The notes beneath the pieces were generated by a model. It made no database searches. It was not told the DNA's origin and saw only the letters and a list, made by a program, of their open reading frames with translations. A DNA stretch of 17,479 nucleotides from Nitrospirae bacterium CG2_30_53_67 (GTDB lineage: Bacteria > CG2-30-53-67), in contig MNYV01000112.1 of NCBI GenBank assembly GCA_001873285.1, positions 1 through 17,479 on the forward strand. Reading direction: 5' to 3'. Position 1 is the first letter of the stretch; every line of letters starts with the position of its first letter. Positions 6,760 to 13,416 of the stretch are shown here, piece after piece. Position numbers and translations under genes: made by a program.

Positions 6760-7808
6760 CTCCTCGTATCCTCTGAGTCTGAAACATGCCCGAGGGAGAG
6801 GCCGGCTGATGCATTCAAGTCCAGACCGTCCTTATGGCCCATTTTGAAGGACTGGGCGGCAGCCGAGGCAATCATCGCCGCATTATCCGTGCAGAGAATC
6901 GGAGAGGGGACAAAAAACCCGGCGCCCCTCTTTTCCAACTCCTGTTTCAACCGTTCTCTTAGACGGCGGTTGGATGCCACACCACCGGAGAGGACCATGC
7001 GCTCAAATCCATACGTCTCAAGGGCCGTCATCGCCTTGTCAACCAGGACCTGAACCGCCGCCTCCTGAAAAGAGGCTGCGATGTCCGATAGGCGCTCCTG
7101 CAGCCCGGCGGCTTCCTCCCCTTCGGGGCCCCACCCGTTTTTTAAGAGAAAGTTTAAAACCGCGGTCTTAAGACCGCTGAAGCTGAAATCCAAGGACCCG
7201 GGAGAGAGCATGGATCTTGGAAATTCCACAAAATGGGGATTCCCTTTCTCGGCCAGGGCATCGAGGACCGGCCCGCCGGGGTAACCCAGTCCCATGATTT
7301 TAGCTGTCTTGTCGAATGCCTCGCCTACGGCATCATCCCTTGTTTTTCCCAAGAGGGTATAATCGCCGAATTCCCTGACATGGATCAGTTCGGTATGACC
7401 GCCGGAAACCACCAGGCTGAGAAAAGGATAGGGGACCTCGGCCTCGAGAGAGACGGCATGGATGTGACCCTGGATGTGGTTCACGCCGACCAAGGGGATC
7501 CCGCAGGCAAAGGCCATGGCCTTTGCAAAAGAGAGCCCCACCAACAGGGCGCCCACCAGACCGGGCCCGTAGGTTACCCCGATCAGGTCGATTTGATTCA
7601 GCTTGGCGCCGGACTCTTCAAGAGCAAGGTCCACCACCTGCGAGATCTGTTCCACATGATGTCTGGACGCGATTTCCGGGACCACGCCGCCATATTTTCC
7701 GTGTATCTCCGTCTGTGAGGCGATGATGTTGGACCGGATCTTCCTTCCATCCTCGACCACGGCTGCCGAGGTCTCATCGCAGGATGTCTCTATACCGAGG
7801 CAAAGCAT
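6756..7808 (-). CDS. tsaD: tRNA N6-adenosine threonylcarbamoyltransferase TsaD
   Basis: TsaD transfers the threonylcarbamoyl group onto A37 of ANN-decoding tRNAs (t6A). The 350-residue protein starts MLCLGIETSCDETS, has the metal-binding HIQGH motif (His111 and His115), GGHTEL, and the C-terminal CTDNAAMIA motif, all typical of the ASKHA-fold Kae1/TsaD family. ATG at 7808 was chosen because the family starts with this motif and GAAAGG lies 9 nt upstream. An in-frame GTG at 7832 would overlap the preceding gene. It is the last gene of murJ-yibQ-tsaD, 13 nt after yibQ. The partner genes tsaB, tsaE and tsaC are not in the window. Confidence 0.96.
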   Translation of the reverse strand: MLCLGIETSCDETSAAVVEDGRKIRSNIIASQTEIHGKYGGVVPEIASRHHVEQISQVVDLALEESGAKLNQIDLIGVTYGPGLVGALLVGLSFAKAMAFACGIPLVGVNHIQGHIHAVSLEAEVPYPFLSLVVSGGHTELIHVREFGDYTLLGKTRDDAVGEAFDKTAKIMGLGYPGGPVLDALAEKGNPHFVEFPRSMLSPGSLDFSFSGLKTAVLNFLLKNGWGPEGEEAAGLQERLSDIAASFQEAAVQVLVDKAMTALETYGFERMVLSGGVASNRRLRERLKQELEKRGAGFFVPSPILCTDNAAMIASAAAQSFKMGHKDGLDLNASAGLSLGHVSDSEDTRS

Positions 7809-7821
7809 CTGATGAACCCTT

Positions 7822-9048
7822 TCAGGAAACACCGATCAGTTCGGAGACCGGCACGATTTCGACTCCCTGAGAACGGAACTTTTCCATGGAATCCTTCAGC
7901 GCCTTGATGGTGCTCTCCTTGGGATGACAAATGGCAATGGCATAACCCCTGCGTTTAGCCAGCCGGATCAACTGGTCGATCTGTTGGATGACCGATTCTT
8001 CATGATCAAGATTATCGAGGAAGATGTCCCGCCTGCCGGACTTGACGCCGAGACGCAGAGATTCATCATAGGCCGTGGAATTCTTTACGGTCAGACTGTC
8101 TATAAAGAAGAGGTTCCTTTTTTTGAGTTCTTCAAGCACCACGGACATGCGTCCACGATCCTGGGTGAATCGGGATCCCATATGGTTATTCACCCCGGAA
8201 AGATAGGGGACCTCTTGGATCAGTTCACCCACACGTCTCCTGATTTCTTCGGGGTCCATGCTGACCGTAAGCGATCGGTCTCCGGGATTCTTCCGGGGAT
8301 AATTCAAAGGCTCCATGGGAATATGAAGCATGATCTCTCTTTTTTTTTCATGGATCAAGCCGGCGGCATCCAAGGAATGTTGCAGCCCCGGGATGATCGA
8401 GAAGGTGATCGGCTGGTCCAGGGATAACAGCATCTTGACCGGCACAAGGCTGAGGCCGATATCATCAACGATAATGGCCACCCTGAAAGGCGCCGGAGAG
8501 GGAGAGGGTTGGAAGACAGCCTCTCCCTGAGGAATCAGGACTACCTGGCGGATCACCCGTTCCCGCATCCTAAGACTCAGGGTTGTGCGTTCCTCCCCGC
8601 CGGATATCTCCTTCCGGATCAGCATGGTGGCCCCCGGCAGGCTTCCGGCCGCAAGATCCAATGCTCTTTCCAGCTCGGATATTTTATCTTTTACAGTGAT
8701 CCGGACTTCGTAACGTTTGAAAATAAATGTCCCGCCGCCCAGGCCTTCCGGATGCTGCCGGATCATGATGAACTGGGAATCCATCCCCGCTTTTTCAAAA
8801 ACAGACCGGCAATGCTCGTCAAAAAGACGGCCGGCCTTGTCCAGTTCGGAAGCAGCCCTCCCGGGCTCCTCCTTTTCGGGCACGGGGTGGATCCATTGCT
8901 GGAGTCTTTCACGATAAATTTCAAGATAAAGAAGAACCGATATGGCTGAGACCAGAAGCCCCAGAAAAACCCACCAGGATATCCAGAATCGTCCACGATT
9001 TTTTTGAGATCTTCCGGCCGTTCTTTTTGAAGTTCTCTTTCTTTTCAT
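7822..9048 (-). CDS. yibQ: divergent polysaccharide deacetylase (YibQ/DUF610 family), membrane-anchored
   Basis: The protein is 408 residues. A basic N-terminus is followed by one transmembrane helix (about 21-42), then a linker and accessory region, then the divergent polysaccharide deacetylase domain (about 188-405). That domain has the IIVDDIG acidic pair (195-196), HIPMEP, NNHMGSRFT and IDS motifs of a NodB-like barrel. This predicts an inner-membrane-anchored periplasmic enzyme acting on cell-wall or other glycans; the substrate is not known. A C-terminal HPKES motif is also family-like. ATG at 9048 is preceded by an in-frame GTG at 9051, and either could be used. It starts 7 nt after the murJ stop without a clear Shine-Dalgarno, so translational coupling is likely. 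Confidence 0.87.
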   Translation of the reverse strand: MKRKRTSKRTAGRSQKNRGRFWISWWVFLGLLVSAISVLLYLEIYRERLQQWIHPVPEKEEPGRAASELDKAGRLFDEHCRSVFEKAGMDSQFIMIRQHPEGLGGGTFIFKRYEVRITVKDKISELERALDLAAGSLPGATMLIRKEISGGEERTTLSLRMRERVIRQVVLIPQGEAVFQPSPSPAPFRVAIIVDDIGLSLVPVKMLLSLDQPITFSIIPGLQHSLDAAGLIHEKKREIMLHIPMEPLNYPRKNPGDRSLTVSMDPEEIRRRVGELIQEVPYLSGVNNHMGSRFTQDRGRMSVVLEELKKRNLFFIDSLTVKNSTAYDESLRLGVKSGRRDIFLDNLDHEESVIQQIDQLIRLAKRRGYAIAICHPKESTIKALKDSMEKFRSQGVEIVPVSELIGVS

Positions 9049-9055
9049 CACAGGT

Positions 9056-10651
9056 TTATGAGACCTTACTCTTTCCTTCCGCAGGAATCTTGAATATCCA
9101 TTTCCGCATGACTTCGAACTCTTCCACCTTCAAGGCCGTACACAGGATGACATAGGATGCGACACCCATGAGGATTCCCCTTCCCAGGTAAAATATTTTT
9201 TTCAGGGCATGGCCGGATGATAACCACAGGTTTCCCTCCACGCCATGGTAGGCGCCGTAATAGGCAAATATCCCCATCACCAGCGAGGCCGAGAAGATTT
9301 TTATAACGGAACGGAAAATCATCCTCCCTTGAAGAGGTCCGATCCGCCTCCTTAAGATCCAGATCAGCACCGATACATTGAGCATGGAAGAAAGGGAATT
9401 GGCCAGGGCAAGTCCTGAATGCTGAAGATACCTCATCAAAAACAGACTCAGGAGAAGGTTGACCAGGAGCGAAAGGGCCGCTACTTTCATGGGAGTCCAG
9501 GTATCCTGCACGGCGTAGAAGGTCTGTGCGACCATGCGGACCTCGGCAAACGCCCAAAGCCCTAATGAATAAAACATCAAGGCGGATGCCGTCCCCTGAG
9601 TGGCAGCCGCCCCGAAACTCCCCCTTTGAAAGAGGGTATTCACGATCGGCGTCTTCAGGACCAGAAGCCCGATCATGGAGGGGATCATCAGAAAGAGGAC
9701 CATCCTCATGGCTTTTGAAAGGGTTTCCACCATCTCCGGGATATTTTTATTGGAGGCATGAACGGAGAGAGCGGGAAGCATGGCCGTGGCCGCAGAAAAC
9801 CCGAATACGGCGAGTGGAAACTGTACAAGCCGGTCTGCAAAAAAAAGATAGGTGATGCTTCCCGCGGGAAGAAAGGAAGCCAGCAGATTCCCTATGAAGA
9901 GATTAATCTGCAGGACGCTTTGGCCGATGACGCCGGGGACCATTAAGCTGAAAATCTTCCGCATCCCCTGATGGGCAAGATCGAGCCGGTACCTGAACCT
10001 GAACCCCTTTCTGATCAGGAAGGGGACCTGTACCGATATCTGCAGGAGTCCTCCCATCAGGACCCCGATGGCGAGACTCGTGATCGGGACCGGGAGATGC
10101 GGGCTCAGAAAGAGCGCGGATAAGATAATCATGAGGTTGAAAAAAGATGGGGCGATGGCCGGTGATCCGAAGTGGTTCAACGAGTTCAGGATCCCCATGG
10201 ATGCAGCGGAAAGCCCCACAAAAACCGCCACCGGAAAGATGATCCTGGTCAGGAGAACCGTAAGGTTGAACTGCATGGGGTCCTTGGTAAATCCGGGCGT
10301 AATGGCCTTGACCAGGCCTGGTGTGAAGATCATACCGAGGATCACAAACAATGATAGGATGGTGAAGATCACCGTGATCACGACATTCGCCAGATCCCAT
10401 GCATGCTCCCGTCCTTTCCGGTTCAGGGTCTCCGTAAAGACAGGGACGAAGGACGCATTCAGAGTCCCTTCTCCGAAGATCCTGATCAAATAATTCGGAA
10501 TCCGGAAGGCTGCGATATAGGCATCCGTCATCATGCCTGCGCCGAAAAGGCCGCTCATGACCATATCCCGGACGTACCCCATGATCCGGCTCATGAGCGT
10601 AGAGGCGCCGATGATCCCGGCCGCTCTGGCAATTCCCTTATGTCTTCTCAT
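9056..10651 (-). CDS. murJ: lipid II flippase MurJ (MviN)
   Basis: MurJ moves lipid II across the inner membrane for peptidoglycan synthesis. The 531-residue protein is highly hydrophobic with about 14 transmembrane helices, as expected for the MOP exporter superfamily. Key charged residues align with those of E. coli MurJ: SR at 21-22, RD at 28-29, Asp43, and Arg57 in the RIFGEG segment. The motifs DAYIAAFRIPN and ASFVPVF are family signatures. It begins at ATG 10651 with a modest GAAGAG ribosome site. It heads a tight operon with yibQ and tsaD and has its own upstream promoter. Confidence 0.96.
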   Translation of the reverse strand: MRRHKGIARAAGIIGASTLMSRIMGYVRDMVMSGLFGAGMMTDAYIAAFRIPNYLIRIFGEGTLNASFVPVFTETLNRKGREHAWDLANVVITVIFTILSLFVILGMIFTPGLVKAITPGFTKDPMQFNLTVLLTRIIFPVAVFVGLSAASMGILNSLNHFGSPAIAPSFFNLMIILSALFLSPHLPVPITSLAIGVLMGGLLQISVQVPFLIRKGFRFRYRLDLAHQGMRKIFSLMVPGVIGQSVLQINLFIGNLLASFLPAGSITYLFFADRLVQFPLAVFGFSAATAMLPALSVHASNKNIPEMVETLSKAMRMVLFLMIPSMIGLLVLKTPIVNTLFQRGSFGAAATQGTASALMFYSLGLWAFAEVRMVAQTFYAVQDTWTPMKVAALSLLVNLLLSLFLMRYLQHSGLALANSLSSMLNVSVLIWILRRRIGPLQGRMIFRSVIKIFSASLVMGIFAYYGAYHGVEGNLWLSSGHALKKIFYLGRGILMGVASYVILCTALKVEEFEVMRKWIFKIPAEGKSKVS

Positions 10652-10759
10652 GTTGACTCTTCTATTCGAGCTGGATCAGGAAAACGATTGCATGAAACAA
10701 ATATTTAAAAAGATATGCGGACAAGACATACGTCTTCTCTGCTGAAAATAAGAAAAGTT

Positions 10760-10788
10760 ACTATAACATATTGGTCAGGGGTGGACAA
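10760..10788 (-). promoter_or_regulatory. sigma70-type promoter of murJ-yibQ-tsaD
   Basis: The minus strand carries TTGTCC (10788-10783), a 17-bp spacer and TATAGT (10765-10760). The predicted start near 10753 gives an untranslated leader of about 100 nt before murJ. Confidence 0.65.
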
Positions 10789-10838
10789 TAGAATTTGGAA
10801 TGAAGGCCTGATGAAGGGGAAAGCGCTTGGGGCGGCCT

Positions 10839-11120
10839 TTATGGATTCAGGCCGTCGCTCCCGCCCTCAAGGTATTTGAGGATGTTCATCACACTTTTGT
10901 TATTCAGGAAATAACAAATCTGTGAACCCTTTCTTTCGGAATTAAGAATACCCTTGTTCTTCATCAGGATGAGATGCTGAGAAACATTGGCTTGCGGAAG
11001 AGACAAACTCTCCCATATATTTTTAACACACTTGTTCTCGTTTTTTAAGTGCATCAGAATCCTTAACCTGGTTGGATGCCCCATGATCTTGAGCAGCTCC
11101 GCTGCATTCTCGTAGTCCAT
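10839..11120 (-). CDS. ArsR-family winged-helix transcriptional regulator
   Basis: This 93-residue protein has the ArsR/SmtB fold: MGHPTRLRILMHL helix pair, recognition helix LPQANVSQHLILMKNKG, and a beta wing ERKGSQICYFLNN. It should bind operator DNA as a dimer. It lacks the classic ELCVCDL metal site; only two cysteines are present, Cys31 (NKCVKN) and Cys69 (QICYF). Metal sensing by the usual site is therefore unlikely, and thiol or other sensing is possible but not shown. ATG at 11120 was chosen because GGAG lies 7 nt upstream; an in-frame GTG at 11135 is the alternative. It follows trx by 28 nt and is very probably co-transcribed with it. Confidence 0.9.
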   Translation of the reverse strand: MDYENAAELLKIMGHPTRLRILMHLKNENKCVKNIWESLSLPQANVSQHLILMKNKGILNSERKGSQICYFLNNKSVMNILKYLEGGSDGLNP

Positions 11121-11148
11121 TGGATATCTCCTCACTTGGGAAGGAAAC

Positions 11149-11478
11149 CTAAAGCGCCGACTTTATAATCTTGAGCAGATTTTCTTTGGGTTGGGCGCCG
11201 ATCATCTGTTCCACCATCTCACCATCCTTAAAAAGAATCAACGTCGGGATAGACATCACCCCATATTGCGCGGCAATGGTTCGGTTCTGATCGACATTGA
11301 GTTTTCCAATCTTCAGTTTTTCATTATACTCCTCGGCGATCTCCTCCAGCATGGGAGCAATCATCCGGCATGGCGCACACCATTCGGCCCAGAAATCAAC
11401 CAAGATAGGCACTTGGGAGGATTTGATCTCCTCCTTAAAATTTTGATCATTTAAAACGACGATTTTATCTGATCCCAC
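11149..11478 (-). CDS. trxA: thioredoxin
   Basis: This 109-residue protein has the same length as E. coli thioredoxin 1. It has the family order: VLVDFWAEWCAPC-like active site (here Cys34 and Cys37), LNVDQN, and the cis-proline motif SIPTLILFKDG. It reduces protein disulfides in the cytosol. The active site is WCAPC instead of the usual WCGPC, which is a known natural variant and could shift redox potential. GTG at 11478 was chosen: it lies 6 nt after GGGAGG, whereas the ATG at 11484 directly touches the Shine-Dalgarno. It is the first gene of a trx-arsR unit. Confidence 0.95.
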   Translation of the reverse strand: MGSDKIVVLNDQNFKEEIKSSQVPILVDFWAEWCAPCRMIAPMLEEIAEEYNEKLKIGKLNVDQNRTIAAQYGVMSIPTLILFKDGEMVEQMIGAQPKENLLKIIKSAL

Positions 11479-11526
11479 AATCATCCTCCCTGAAAAACAA
11501 AATTCAACTGTATGAAAATTGATCAA

Positions 11527-11555
11527 TTATTAACATGATTATTTTAGGGAGTCAA
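11527..11555 (-). promoter_or_regulatory. sigma70-type promoter of trx-arsR
   Basis: The minus strand carries TTGACT (11555-11550), a 17-bp spacer and TAATAA (11532-11527). It lies in a very AT-rich stretch between the ihfB terminator and trx. Confidence 0.6.
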
Positions 11556-11595
11556 GAAAAAAGAATTCAATATAGAATATTATAATACCATAAAT

Positions 11596-11620
11596 TAAAA
11601 AACCCGATCCATGACCGGGT
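11596..11620 (-). terminator. intrinsic terminator of ihfB
   Basis: The minus strand carries ACCCGGTC-ATG-GATCGGGT followed by TTTTTT: an 8-bp stem (one G-U pair), a tight loop and a U-run. It ends about 50 nt after the ihfB stop codon and before the trx promoter. Confidence 0.85.
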
Positions 11621-11669
11621 CTCTTTGGAGGCTTGTTTAAAATTTGCAAATCTTTTTAATGATTTGGAA

Positions 11670-11948
11670 TCAACTGTCTACACGAACCTTGAGTTCTTTC
11701 CCTGCCTTGAAAAAAGGGACTCTCTTGGAAGGGACTTGGACCAGATCGCCGGTCTTGGGGTTGCGGCCATCCCTGGATCGTCTTTCGCGAATCTTGAAAC
11801 TTCCGAAACCCCTCAGTTCCACTTTGTCGCCGCGTGCCAGGGCGTCTTTTATACTGTCAAATATCGTGTTCACAATGACTTCAGTCTGCTTCTTCGTTAA
11901 ACCATTTATGTTCTCAACGACAGTCTCCACCAGTTCTGCCTTTGTCAT
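11670..11948 (-). CDS. ihfB: integration host factor beta-like DNA-bending protein
   Basis: This 92-residue HU/IHF-family protein reads MTKAELVETV at the start, RGFGSF at the turn, RDGRNPKTGD in the DNA-binding arm and VPFFKAGKELK near the end. The VP-F-AGKEL ending is closer to IHF-beta than to HU; IHF-beta pairs with an alpha subunit to make sharp site-specific DNA bends, often at sigma54 promoters. The alpha subunit is not in the window. ATG at 11948 follows GGAGGG and gives the family length. It is a single gene with its own promoter and terminator. A homodimeric HU-like role cannot be excluded. Confidence 0.88.
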   Translation of the reverse strand: MTKAELVETVVENINGLTKKQTEVIVNTIFDSIKDALARGDKVELRGFGSFKIRERRSRDGRNPKTGDLVQVPSKRVPFFKAGKELKVRVDS

Positions 11949-12041
11949 TTCTCCCTCCAGCATTTTTTCTCGAAGCGGTTTTATCGCCTTACTGAAAATC
12001 AAGTCTTGAAGGATGGAACAGATATTCACTTATTTAATAAT

Positions 12042-12071
12042 AACTTAGCATGGAGCCCTTTCTTCTGTCAA
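12042..12071 (-). promoter_or_regulatory. probable promoter of ihfB
   Basis: The minus strand carries consensus TTGACA (12071-12066), an 18-bp spacer and TAAGTT (12047-12042). The -10 box is weak. The predicted leader is about 85 nt. Confidence 0.5.
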
Positions 12072-12244
12072 GAATAAAATAATATGTTTTCCCAAATAAA
12101 TAGGAAGGTTGTAAGTGCCGGCAGTCCCTTTCTTCCTTGCGCCGTCATTTAGGAAAGCCTATTTCATGCTTGTTTTCGGGTAATTTTCAAAGGCGCCGGG
12201 AACAGCGATTGAACAGGGTTTGCCGCCGGTACACAGAAAGGCCC

Positions 12245-12796
12245 TTAGGGTTGACGATTCGTATTTATTTTAGAAAGGATCTGCTCGAAGACCCCGGTTA
12301 TTTGGGGATCCGTCCAGTCCCGAGGCCCAATGACTTTGTAGAGAAGGGTTCCATCCGGACCGATGAGGAACGTCTCAGGGACACCGGTGGTTCTGTATAG
12401 GGCCGCCGCCTCTTGTCTCTGATCCATAAACATGGGAAAGGTATAACCTCCGAATTTCCGGAAGCCCTCCACCTGGCTCGGATCATCATCAACGCTCGCC
12501 GCCAGGATTTGAAACGGCCGGCCCTGCATGGACCGGTAAAGATCCTCTATGGAAGGCATCTCTTCCCTGCACGGAGGACACCATGTGGCCCAAAAATTCA
12601 GGAAAATGAGTTTGCCCCGAAAATCCGATAGACGCACTGCGTTTCCTTTAAGATCCTTGATCATGAAATCCGGAGCGGATTTGCCCGGTTCTATGCTCAC
12701 CATATCGCTTCCGGGATGTTTCTGCAGCATGAAAATCAGCAACAGGCCGAGCAGAAACAGAATGGGAATAAGTATCTTCTTGCGTAAAGATGACAT
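12245..12796 (-). CDS. TlpA/ResA-like membrane-anchored thiol-disulfide oxidoreductase
   Basis: This 183-residue protein starts with a short basic stretch and one hydrophobic segment (about 5-24), an uncleaved signal anchor or signal peptide. A redoxin domain follows (about 40-175) with the active site WCPPC (Cys73 and Cys76), the APDF entry motif and the VPETFLI cis-proline motif. This places the catalytic domain in the periplasm. Family members reduce disulfides during cytochrome c maturation or other periplasmic folding; the specific substrate is unknown. ATG at 12796 has AGGA 8 nt upstream. It begins 10 nt after the stop of the PEBP-like gene, so the two are co-transcribed. Confidence 0.92.
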   Translation of the reverse strand: MSSLRKKILIPILFLLGLLLIFMLQKHPGSDMVSIEPGKSAPDFMIKDLKGNAVRLSDFRGKLIFLNFWATWCPPCREEMPSIEDLYRSMQGRPFQILAASVDDDPSQVEGFRKFGGYTFPMFMDQRQEAAALYRTTGVPETFLIGPDGTLLYKVIGPRDWTDPQITGVFEQILSKINTNRQP

Positions 12797-12806
12797 GAAA
12801 AAAATC

Positions 12807-13337
12807 CTATTTGCGTTTGTAGCGGCCCATGAGTTGGGCTTCAGCAAGCTGATGGCCTTTCATGGCCTCAAGAAGTTCCTTCTTTGCAGCGTTAGGAGAA
12901 AGGGAGAGGACGGTATCCAGCGCATAAAGCTTGAAGTAGTACCGGTGCGTGCCTCCGGGCGGGCAGGGCCCGCCGTACCCGACCTTCCGGAAATCCGTCA
13001 TTCCCTGAATCGTGCCATCCGGCAGTTTTTCATCCATCGGGAAGCCCTCTTCAAGACCCCGCTTGTCCGGCGGGATATTATAGACAACCCAGTGCACCCA
13101 GGTTCCCATGGGAGCGTCCGGGTCATCGCAGATCAACGCAAACGACCGGGTTCCTTTGGGCGGGTCCGACCAGGTCAGCCCAGGTGAGACATCCTCCCCG
13201 TCGCATGTGAATCCGGATGGGATCATCCCTTCTTGCCGGAACGCCGGACTTTTGATTTCAAATCCCATAGCATCCCCTCCTACATCCATGGTCAAGATAA
13301 AGAGCAGCATTCCTATGCAGGACGTACGCCCTCTCAT
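12807..13337 (-). CDS. exported PEBP/YbhB-like (Raf kinase inhibitor-like) protein
   Basis: This 176-residue protein has a hydrophobic N-terminal stretch (about 8-17) that looks like a signal peptide, followed by a PEBP domain. The domain has the ligand-pocket motifs DDPDAPMGTWVHWV and GGTHRYYF, and the GFTCDGEDVSPGLTW start that is typical of bacterial YbhB proteins. Bacterial members have no settled function. E. coli YbhB is cytosolic, so an exported form points to a periplasmic role. ATG at 13337 follows a strong GGGGAGG site. It heads a two-gene unit with the TlpA-like oxidoreductase, which is also periplasmic. Confidence 0.92.
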   Translation of the reverse strand: MRGRTSCIGMLLFILTMDVGGDAMGFEIKSPAFRQEGMIPSGFTCDGEDVSPGLTWSDPPKGTRSFALICDDPDAPMGTWVHWVVYNIPPDKRGLEEGFPMDEKLPDGTIQGMTDFRKVGYGGPCPPGGTHRYYFKLYALDTVLSLSPNAAKKELLEAMKGHQLAEAQLMGRYKRK

Positions 13338-13378
13338 ATATCCTCCCCTTGGAATACTACCGCATTTTTATGGATGGT

Positions 13379-13407
13379 ATTATACTTTGTGAAGAAAGAA
13401 AATGCAA
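13379..13407 (-). promoter_or_regulatory. strong sigma70-type promoter of the PEBP-tlpA unit
   Basis: The minus strand carries TTGCAT (13407-13402), a 17-bp spacer and perfect TATAAT (13384-13379). It begins about 10 nt after the stop codon of the upstream regulator gene. Confidence 0.8.
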
Positions 13408-13416
13408 GTTCGGGAC

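Noticed and set aside
10800-10840. AAGGCC/GGCCTT inverted repeat after arsR as a terminator
   Set aside because: The loop is about 25 nt and no T-run follows, so it does not meet the pattern of an intrinsic terminator.
12049-12244. Possible small gene between the TlpA-like gene and ihfB
   Set aside because: No frame has a start with a ribosome site or a recognisable motif; the stretch holds the ihfB promoter region and nothing else I can support.
12549-13187. A 212-codon open frame on the plus strand
   Set aside because: It is antisense to the TlpA-like and PEBP genes, which have clear family motifs, and its own translation shows none.
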